NCBI GenBank assembly: GCA_000611775.1
Contig: KK106982.1
Span: forward strand, 62,001-126,000
Length of the DNA: 64,000 bases
Direction of reading: 5' to 3'
DNA from: Umbilicaria muhlenbergii
Lineage: Eukaryota; Ascomycota; Lecanoromycetes; Umbilicariales; Umbilicariaceae
Part shown: positions 54,880 through 64,000 of the stretch, one piece after another
How the letters are laid out: each line of letters opens with the position of its first letter
Position numbering within the stretch: the first letter of the stretch is position 1
Notes under the pieces: model-generated
What the model was told of the DNA's origin: nothing
The model's database searches: none
The model's input: only the letters and a program-made list of their open reading frames with translations
Translations under genes and position numbers: made by a program

Positions 54880-57800
54880 TCTTTGCTGAAACTGATGCAG
54901 TTTCATCACACAATGAGTAAGATTTTCTGCTGATTCTCATGTGTTTTCTCCACTATTGTATCCCTTTCATTTGATCAGATAATGTGACTCACCTTTTATA
55001 TCTTGCTGATTTAAAATTTCCTTTACCTTGAATTCAGCATCTTGACTTTTCAGGTTAATCTCTGATGAGCTTTCTTGTATTGACATCTTCAGGTCTGCTG
55101 ATTTGAGTAGTGATACATGAAATACTGAATGTATTCACATAGTGAGTGAAAGCTCAAGCTCATAGTTGACACTTCTTTAAGTTTTAACAATTTGAAAAGA
55201 TCTCAACTTCATGTGATTCAATTTATTGCTAGGTCGCTTTGTCTTGATATTGTGACACAGAAGATATATTTTATCCTTTTCTTTAAAAGTAAATTTCTTA
55301 TCTCTCTTTTTATTATGATATACTGTTGATCTTTCTGAAGTGAATTTGATGTCTCTCTGCAATATTTCATGCAGGTTCTTGAGGTGATTCACTTGTACTC
55401 TTGCTCATTGTGCTATCATTACTAGTCCCCTGGCCTCATTCATAGCCGGGTTGAAATCATAATTGATGTAAAATGATGATACTTCAATTGTCTCTGTTGC
55501 TGCTGAATTGTATGTTAACTGAGTTATCAGTAAGAGTTCTACTCAATTAGTTTGCTGATAATTAACATAACATCATAGGTACTGTTTCATAATCTGATTG
55601 AGTCATTCAGTCTGTTCATTCATCTGAGGATGATATGATGTTGATAACTTATGATGAATCCTCAACTGATTCATTAATGACTTTCAGAACTTAAAGGTGA
55701 AGAGTTTGTCCTTATCAGAGATTATCTCTTTCAGCAGTTCATGATTGACTGTTATAATTTTTAAGAACATATATGTGAGTTCTTCTGCTGATGATGCTTC
55801 ATTATAAGATATGAAGTATTCATACTTCATAAGTCTGTTGATGATAATTAATATTGAATCATAAACTGCTTTCATCAGGGGTTCTTTTAACTTTGATAAC
55901 TTAATCATAAAGTTTAATGTGATGCTTGCTCATGATCTTGATGATGTTCTTGATGACTTGAGTAAATCATATGATTTATGTTGATCTGCTTTACTTCTTC
56001 AACAGATGTTGCATTTTCAGATGATCTCTTTAACTTTCTTCTTCATGTGTGAGAAGTAATAAGTTCTTGTGAATCATTTCATTATTTTGTTGATTCCCTG
56101 ATGATTGTGTGTCTTGTTGAAATGACTTTCCTCTGTTAGTTTTCATTGAAGATTAACAGGAACATAGATCAAGTCTTGAAAAAATAATAAACTTTTCTTC
56201 TTTTCAAAGCTTTCATGATTTTTAATATTCTGAAGAACTTGCTGTGCTAACTTATCATCTTTCAATGTTTTTTAAATTTCATTTTTGAAAATGTTGTCCT
56301 CTACTCTTATGATGAGGTTGAACTGTTTATTGAAAGACATGTTCTCTTGCTCATCTTCTCAGAGGATAACATGATTGATGATCAGCTTATCTTGTAAGTA
56401 ATCAGCTCATTAACTGAGAGTGTTCACTTTGATGTTCTCTGATCCTTTTTAATAATAGATTTTAAAATTATACTGTGACAATTCTTCTGATCAACACACT
56501 TGTCTTCAATTTAAGACTTTCATTGTTGTGAAATACAACAGATTCTTATGATCTGAGTATACTTGAACCTCATGTTTAGGTTCTTTCAGATACACATGTC
56601 ATTGTTTAAATGCATCAACAATAATTAACAGCTTCTTGTCATGTATCTTGTAACTCATTTCAGCACTTGCAAACTTTCTTGAATAAAAAACTACTGAGCG
56701 CAGACGTCTTTTATCATCTGATTGATTGATGCATGCTTTTATGACTTCATCTGACGCGTCTGTCTTGAGCGTAATAAGTTTCTCAGGGTTGAAACTCATG
56801 AGAATCAGTTAAGAAGTGAACTTCTTCTTCAACTTGTTGAAGACTTCTTGTGCTTCAGATGATCACTTGAACTTTTAATCTTTCCTGATCAACTTCATTA
56901 GAGGTGATGTGATTTTCAAATACTTTTCAATAAACTTTCTATAGAAGTTCATAAACTCAAGGAAGGACTGTACTTCCTTGACATTTCTTAATATTAATCA
57001 TTCAATCACAGATTGTATCTTCTTAAAGTTCATTCATAACTCTTCTGATGTTACAATGAAACTCAAGAAGTGTATTTCCTTGAAATGAAAAAAACTCTTT
57101 TTAAGCTTTATCTGCAATTCTGCATCCTGAAGTGCTTGTAAAACTTTGCAGACATGCTGAACATGCTGCTTCTTTATCTTGAAGTAGATCAGTATGTCAT
57201 CAAGGTACATAATCATGAACTGATTTAAATACTCTCACAGTATGTTATTAATGAAAGTCTGAAATGTTGCTGACGTGTTTGTCAATCTGAAAGGCATTAC
57301 TAAGTACTCATAGAGTTCAAACCTTGTTCAGAATGCAGTTTTTTATTCATCTCCTTCTTTAATATGAATCTGATTGAAGGCTCCTGAAATATTGAACTTG
57401 ATGAATCATTACACTCTCTGAAACTGATCCTGCAGTTCTGAAATAAGCAGCAAGAGGTAACTGTTCTTGATGATAATGTTGTTCAATGCTCAATAGTCAA
57501 CACATAACCTGAGTGAATCATCTGATTTTGGCATGAACAGTATTGAATATTCAGCTGAAGATTGTGATTTTCATATAAATTCTTTTCATAAGTTCTCCTT
57601 TAAGTATTCTCACAAAGCATTTAACTTCTGAGGTGACAATGAGTAGATAAGTTGCTTCATTGACGTGCAACCTTTCATGATTTTGATTTCATGATCTCAT
57701 TTTTAATGTTTCAGCAGAGCATCCTGATCCTTTACAGCTGTAAACAATTCCTCAAAGTCTTTATATTCTTTAAGGATAGATAACTTGATAACAGAGTTTC

Positions 57801-58380
57801 AGTCATCTTTGACTCATCTGCTTCACAGTATCTTTGCATCAGGATTTTTCAGTTCCTTGTGTATTTCTTCTGTTAACATAACAAAGATCTTCACACCTTC
57901 AGGTGAGTTCAAGACTGAATATAACTTATTAAGATTATCACCCTTAATGAAGTATATCTCATTTTCAGCTCAATCAATCATTGAATTGACTGCTCAGAGT
58001 CATGATATTTTTAAAATTATATCACTTCCTGATTGCTCTGTTATGTTGAATTGAATCTTTTCCCAATGTTGACTTAAATGCATGAGCGTGAAAACCGTCT
58101 CTTGATTTACTCATTCATCATTATGTTTCATAAAGATCTCATTAAATTCTTGCAGCTTAAAGGGATTCTGCTTCACCTGTGTTTAAATTATGTGTTTCAC
58201 AGTAAATTCTGAGTTCATGAAGTTCCCTGTGCAGTCACTGTCTATTAGCAGTCAGGCTGACTGATCATTGACTTTGATTTAAACATGAAAGTTGCTCATG
58301 TCTTTCTGTGCTGCAGCAGTGAACTCTTGTTGTCATTCACTGTCTGAAGGCTTTAAAATAAGTGTCTTCAGAGACCTCTG
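54880..58380 (-). pseudogene. D2 pol: PR-RT-RNaseH-IN-chromodomain
   Basis: Same order as D1. RT keeps an intact MYLDDILIYF at about 57,205. RNase H (56,799-56,599) keeps LKTDASDEVI and HDKKLLIIVDAF. Integrase region near 55,908-55,600. The chromodomain (55,060-54,950) reads HYLIK-stop-KGY, so the WKGY Trp that is intact in D1 is a stop here. Confidence 0.9.
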
Positions 58381-58439
58381 ACCTGAAGGGCCTCTTAGGT
58401 TTTTGAATTAAAAGAGGAGAAACTTAAGTTCTTCTTTAC

Positions 58440-60035
58440 ATATTTAAAGTCTTCTGAATTCACCTTCTGAGCTGAATGTTTGCTCAGATCTTTTTTGAAG
58501 TACTCACTTCAGAGTTCTCATACTTTCATATGAAGTTCTCATGAGATGTGTGCTCTGTCAGAGGTAACATATCCTCCTCTGATGATGAACTGAGAACCTT
58601 TCAGTGATGTCTCTCTGATTATATCTTAATAATTGTTTTCTTCATGATCTTGTCTTTGTGTAAATGCATCTTGAATAATGTAAAGGATTTGATTCTTTAT
58701 CTTTTTTACTCATTTCACATACTCCTCTTTCTTGCTGAGGGTGTTGAGTATTTTAATATACATTTGAATTCACCTTTCTTCATGAGCAGATAATCATTTG
58801 TTGTTGTCTTCTTTCATAAGCTCTCTGAAGTCTTTAGAATTTATTACTTTCATGAAGTCTTCCTCCTCACTGAATGAGGATATCATGTCATCACTGTTAA
58901 TGTAATTGTCTTCTTGACTGAACTGCTCTCATTTGACTTGATGTCTCTCTGTGTCTGTGATGAGGTTTTAATGAAAGGTTGCAGCATACTCTCTTGCCTT
59001 CTTTAATTAACATGAAAATCATTCAGAGCTGTCTTTGTCACTCTGATGAACTGTACAGCTGTCATCATAGCAAGCTGTTCAAGACATTGTGTTGTGCTGA
59101 ACTGATTGCTTTGATGCTGACTTCTTTAACACAGCAGCATATGTCTTCTTCTTCAGTGAAAAGGTTTTCATTGAGATTCAATAATTGCATGTGAAATGTC
59201 CTGACTTCTCACAGTTATAACAGTTTTCTTTAACTTTAATACCCTTTGATAACTGCTTAATCCCTCTCTGAAATTGATTCCTTTGAAAGGTTGCATCAAT
59301 TTTCATCAGCTGAGGGCTGTAATAAGGTTGATTATTATACTGAGTGCTTTCATGAGGCTTGTTTGCCTTCAGCAGCATGTAATTCTTCTGACTCTTTTTC
59401 ATAGATCTTTTGTATGCGTGATTATTGATGATGACTGACTTTTCAATCATTTTGATTAAGGTACTTGATTGTTTTAATCAGAAGATTTCATCTTTGATGA
59501 AGTCTTTTAAGTCTTTATAATACTGCACAGTCAAGGCAGTGTCATCTCAATTCATATACATGACATGTCTCTGAAAATTGACTGCATACATCATGACAGC
59601 TTCTTTCTGCATAATGTTGTAAATTTCTCACTTCACAGTTCTTTCCTGATCAACAGTCTTAAACATGATTCTTATCTGCTTCTTGAACTCCTCTAAATTG
59701 AAGAAGATTTCATTTGTTTCATCATCATGATTCTTCTTCTCATTTTTCATATAGTCTTGAAGGGTCAGCTTAAATCAATTGAGGATGTCAGACCTCAAAT
59801 AAAAAGATGTATATAATACTTTGTCAACTTCCTTCTTGAACATGATGTGATTGAGATGAATATAAGTATCAAGTTGAGTGAGGAATGAACTCAACATCCT
59901 TCATTTTTTTAAGAACTTGTCTGATGATGAGATCTTGATCTTCATCTCTGATGACATCAAACTCTCAATGACTGATGAATCATGATTGAAGGTTGTCATC
60001 CTTTTGAGGAACTGATGAGTCACAGTTCATTTCAT
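58440..60035 (-). pseudogene. D2 gag
   Basis: Parallel to D1 gag. The open piece 59,450-59,178 ends in CYNCEKSGHFTCNY, so the last zinc-binding Cys is lost. Confidence 0.82.
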
Positions 60036-60064
60036 GACTGATATTTTGAGAGTGATGCTCAAAG

Positions 60065-60497
60065 TGTAACAGGTGATGTCATAGTGATGAGGATAATACA
60101 ATCATTCAATAAACTATATCAAGGTACAATCAATCACGTCACAGGTATGATTATACCACTGATCACATGTAGACTCAGATAAAACTGAAGGTTGCAGACT
60201 TATGAGATTGCATTTAATACATGAGTTGAGCATGAGCTTCTAACTATGAATCTACCTGTGATTATATAAAACTTTAAAAGACTCATGTATGACTGTACTG
60301 CTCAGTGTGTGTAACATTCCTGCTCAGGGTGCTCATGCTCTGAGCATCATGAGTGATCAGGTGTTTGAGGTGCTCATGCTCTGAGCATCATGAGTGATCA
60401 GGTGTTCAAGGTGCTCATGTTTTGAGCATCATGAGCAGTATCACATGTACACCTGTTATGCATACCAACCAGGTATCATCTAGTGAGAGGTGTAACA
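60065..60497 (-). repeat. D2 right (5') LTR, 433 bp
   Basis: Three 41-bp units (60,322-60,436); otherwise as D1. Confidence 0.93.
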
Positions 60498-60502
60498 CTG
60501 CT

Positions 60503-61080
60503 GAGGCAGTAGGTGATCACTGATGTCATCACCTTAATATTACAATTTAATTCTGAGGCGTGGAACAACTTCATAGTAATATAATCATCACACTTCATCT
60601 TTGATTCACTTGAATCAGTGCAAAATTGACTGAGTTATGAATTTTTTTCTACATGAAGTATATATGCAGTCCTGTAGCCCTACTAGTGAACTGTCATGCA
60701 ACATCAGCATGATCACTACAGGTTTAAAATTTTGAATTTAGAAGCTTTATATTGATCAATTGAAGGCCTCAAAGTATGAATAAGATCAGGTGATAATTAA
60801 CACTGATATATTACAGATTATCTTGAGTGACTGAGCTCTTTTTCTTTCTTCTCTTCTCTTTTTACACCCCCTGCCTCCCCCCCTTCTTTGCAGACTCTTG
60901 ATGATCATCTCTCTCACTCTTCTTTCACCCCTCACCTCAATTTTTCTTTCATGAGTGTCTCTCACCCCTCCTTTCACCCCCCCTCACAGATATAATAGAC
61001 CTCAGGTCTCAGTGATATAAGAGCTCATAAGAACTTATTTTAGTAAGGTAAAGGTCAAAGTAAGAGGTGTGAAAGATGCA
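60503..61080. other. AT-rich spacer with a polypyrimidine tract
   Basis: No gene. From about 60,838 to 60,990 the plus strand is strongly pyrimidine-rich (CTTTTTCTTTCTTCTC, ACCCCCCCTC), the only C-run-rich stretch in this AT-rich part. Confidence 0.5.
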
Positions 61081-61605
61081 TAGTTGAAAGGATGAGCAGT
61101 TCAGCTGAGTAAACAAGTCAGTCAGCAGGTGAATCAGTCATGAAGATAAGCAGTTCAGCTGTGAAGAAAATCAGTCATGAAGATGTTCAATCAGATAAAC
61201 AGACTGATCAGCAGGTGAGTTAATCATGAAAGTGAGCAGTTCAGCTGTGAAGGAAATCAGCTGTGAAGATGTTCAGCTGTGAAGAAGGTTCAGCTGTAAA
61301 GGGGGTTCAATTATGAAGACAGGTCAAGCATGAAGGTGTTTAACTGTGAAGAGGTTTAACTGCAGAGGTGTTCAGCTGCATAAGAGGTTCAACAGCAACA
61401 ATGAAGGAGAAGAAGATTCTGCTGTGAAGATAAGTCAAATGTGAAGATGTTTAACTGTGAAGAAGTTTAACTGCAGAGGTGTTCAACTGCATAAAGAGTT
61501 CAGAGGCGTTCAGCCTCATAAGAGGTTCAGAGGTGTTCAGCTGTGTAAAGAGTTCAGAGGTGTTCAACTGTGTAAGAGGTTCAAAGGTGTTCAGCTGTGT
61601 AGAAG
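61080..61605. repeat. Degenerate TTCAGCTGTGAAG tandem repeat
   Basis: Many imperfect 12-18-bp units of the kind AGGTTCAGCTGTGAAG and AGAGGTGTTCAGCTGTG run up to the first base of the A2 LTR. The unit length drifts from left to right. Confidence 0.75.
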
Positions 61606-61833
61606 TGTCACAAGTTAATGATAATTCAAGACTTGCATAAAGTGTGCACCCTACAGATGACTTGACAGCATTAATAAGTCACATGAAAACTTTACACTGC
61701 TTAATCTCATCTTCATTCCTTAGTTATTAGTTCTATATAGTTAGGATCATATAATCTTTATACATTTATATCTCATGCTGTCACATACCTTGATTATACT
61801 TCTCTTTCTAGTAAGAGATGCTATAATTTTACA
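61606..61833 (+). repeat. A2 5' LTR (228 bp)
   Basis: TGTCACAAGTTAATG...; length identical to the element A LTRs. The end is AATTTTACA, where element A has AGTCTGACA. Confidence 0.93.
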
Positions 61834-61859
61834 GTTTTAATAACTTTACCTTTCAAAAG

Positions 61860-63110
61860 GTGATGACCTGAGATAAGATGCAGACTTGAAACCAACTATG
61901 TTAAACTTCTGAAGCAGAATGAGACATGATGATGAAGAATCAGCAAAATGATCATGAAACATCACTCATTTCCTTTGACATCAGTGAAGTGAACCTCATG
62001 AGTGAAGGATCCTCAGGTGAAATGATGCACAACATCAACAACAAGATCATGCAAGTGAGATGACAGCAAGATGAACTTCTTAAGTAATAAAAGCTGCAGC
62101 AGCTCTGAATGAAAGTTCTGACATTAAAAATCAACCTACTCAAAGATCCTGCTACTCATGTTGATACCTCAGCTGAGAGATTTCTTAACTTTATGAATGC
62201 TGAGTTTATAATGAGCAAGCGCCGCGCTGATGAAATGCTGTCAATATGAAATGTATGATTAAGGATTCAGGCAAAGGAGTTGCCACTATATCATGATAAA
62301 AACATGAAAGAGCACCTGAATTGAATGTGAGATGCAAGAAATACCTTTTATTTTAACTCAGCTGATTTCCCTCATGAGGAGGATAAGATGATTTACATCA
62401 TGTAATATTTAAAGGATGAATCAAAGGAGATGTGACTGTAAGATGATAAGATTAAAGATTATTTCACTGTTACCTGAGATGATTTTATGAAATTCTTACT
62501 CAACATTATCAAGGACCCTGTGAATCATCAACTTCACATTATTCAACTGTATAACAATGCTGTTCAACTACCTCATTAATCAGTTCAAGCTTTTGATAAT
62601 TATTTAAGCACCTTGAAAGCTCAGTTACCTCTCTACAGTGAAAAGCACATGAGGACTCACTTCTTCATAAAATTAAAGCCTGAGGTTCATGCAACCTTGA
62701 TGAATTATCAGGACTTACTCATAACTTAAAAGAGAATCATCATCTTGATCACATGCCTGAAGAATAACCTACATTTGAGAGATGTCATGAAATCAAAAGC
62801 AAATCTTAATATAACAGTTATCTTTAGCTGCAAACTTGAGTCATCATTGAAGCCTGCAAAGAATAAGGATCATAAGCCTGATGAGGGCAAGATGAAGAGC
62901 AAGTGAGATAATAAATATGAAAGCAGATCAGTGAAGGCTCTTGAAATAAAAAACTTGTCACACATGACTTGTTAAAATTATAATCAGAAGGGACATTATT
63001 CCCCTGATTATTCACAGCCTGTGAAAAACTCAGACCTGAATAAGACTTCAGTTGCAGCTGTTTCAGCATTAAAAAATGAAAATGCTTCAGTGAAAGCTTC
63101 ATGCTGCTGA
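61860..63110 (+). pseudogene. A2 gag
   Basis: Parallel to 2,113-3,360. The zinc knuckle near 62,970 reads C-stop-NYNQKGHYSPDY, with two of three Cys lost. More decayed than in element A. Confidence 0.85.
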
Positions 63111-63129
63111 AGCGCTGAACAAAAGTAGC

Positions 63130-64000
63130 CTTGAAGTTTAATTTAATTGTTGATGAACAAGTTCTTCACAATGATGATGTCATACTCATGCAAGCCTTAT
63201 TGAACACGGGAGCTGAAGTCAATGTGATTTTGCAACATTTCATTATTGAGCATCAATTAACTCATATGAAGGGCTTGTTGCCTCAACCTTAATTCTTGAA
63301 TGATCAGAAGGCTTACTGCTTCAGTGTTTATCATGTGCATTATCAGCTTATTGACAGTTGAGGATAATTTCATGAATGTGAACATGTGTTCTACACATTG
63401 AATAAGTCAGGATCACCCCTTATCCTTGAATTTTTCACATTGAAGACTGAACATGTGTGAATTGACTGTGAAATGAAGGTGTGACACTTCAACATTAAGA
63501 AGCAGCTTATCAAGTTACAGTCATCTGATAAATTCATAAGAAAGATTCAAGATCACTCTGCTGTTTACACTGTGATATGAGTCAGTCTGAGTGATGATGC
63601 TGCATCAGAGGTGCGCATATAAAGCATTAAAATAACACAAGCTTTACCTGAGGAGTACATTAATTATGTGAATGTGTTCTCAACAGAGAATGCTGACCTC
63701 CTTTCACCTCACAAGATCAGTGATCATGCAATTAACCTGAACAGCACAGATTCATCTTATGACTCTTTGTATAACCTCTTCAATACTGAATTAGGGATGC
63801 TATGAGAATACTTGAATGACACCTTAATGAAAGGTTGAATCTGTCATTTCATGAGCTCTGCAGGGGCACTCATCTTTTTTGTTTCAAAAAAAGATGAAGG
63901 GCTGCAGTTATGTGTTGATTATCAAGGGTTGAACAAGGTGATCATCAAGAACAGGCACTCATTACCTCTTATAAGTGAAATGTTGAATCAGCTTAGTGAA
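63130..64000 (+). pseudogene. A2 pol, N-terminal part
   Basis: Protease LLNTGAEVNVILQHF (the same D-to-N change as element A) followed by the linker and start of RT ([17 protein letters not shown] near 63,910). Truncated by the window edge. Confidence 0.88.

Larger units (their letters stand above)
53983..60497 (-). mobile_element. Full-length Ty3 chromovirus, family D copy 2, 6.5 kb
   Basis: Second copy of family D: left LTR 53,983-54,333 (351 bp), right LTR 60,065-60,497 (433 bp), perfect target duplication CTGCT, and the same minus-strand gag-pol and plus-strand antisense frame as D1. The left LTR is shorter because it has one 41-bp unit instead of three. Confidence 0.95.
61606..64000 (+). 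mobile_element. Ty3 chromovirus family A copy 2, 5' part, cut by window end
   Basis: Same LTR, gag and start of pol as element A at high identity, differing mostly by transitions. The remaining approximately 4.4 kb would lie beyond the window. The target duplication cannot be tested. Confidence 0.93.

Noticed and set aside
1-64000. CRISPR array, rRNA or bacterial operon
   Set aside because: Repeats are LTRs, minisatellites or low-complexity; introns and element types are fungal.

Overview
The window looks like a repeat-rich chromosome segment of a filamentous ascomycete (Pezizomycotina). Evidence: genes with short fungal-type introns, a DUF7924-like protein, a DUF3723-like protein, a CSC1-type channel, and dense Ty3 and Ty1/copia elements that carry a strong RIP-like mutation load. 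An Onygenalean mould (Blastomyces-like AT-rich blocks) is one possibility, but that is inference. The mutation pattern is distinctive. Tryptophan TGG codons have become TGA again and again, CGA arginines have become TGA or CAA, and TCA/TGA triplets are very common. This is not the classic CpA-to-TpA pattern.

Layout. 1-17,702 is a nest of elements. A minus-strand copia element (5' LTR 17,505-17,702) is split inside gag by a Ty3 chromovirus (family D, 10,660-17,258) and inside integrase by a second chromovirus (family A, 1,859-8,697). Its left side abuts the gag of another minus-strand Ty3 element, which itself carries a solo LTR (782-988). 17,703-27,800 is a GC-normal island. It holds an intact DUF7924-like gene (19,296-20,945), fragments of unknown genes, a small deleted copia element (23,144-25,360) that splits a reading frame, and a kinase pseudogene.

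26,716-42,725 holds mostly minus-strand, normally structured but TGA-riddled genes: a DUF3723-family gene, an unidentified gene, a sirtuin, a CSC1/RSN1-type channel and an unknown fragment. A 3.7-kb Mutator-like (MULE) transposon with matched terminal inverted repeats and a 9-bp target duplication (27,766-31,462) sits inside the DUF3723 gene, and the reading frame resumes on the far side. This gene block is either a RIP-mutated segmental duplication or cargo of a large mobile element. No tyrosine-recombinase captain was seen.

42,893-64,000 is again repeats: a Cys-rich reading frame, a third chromovirus family (C, 45,797-51,924) inserted in an unknown minus-strand frame, an integrase-core pseudogene, a second family D copy (53,983-60,497), and the 5' part of a second family A copy (61,606 to the window end). 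Most full-length elements have exact equal-length LTRs and recognisable 5-bp target duplications. Two families carry an extra reading frame beside gag-pol; the one in family D lies antisense to pol and encodes a Zn2Cys6-like motif followed by a probable coiled coil.
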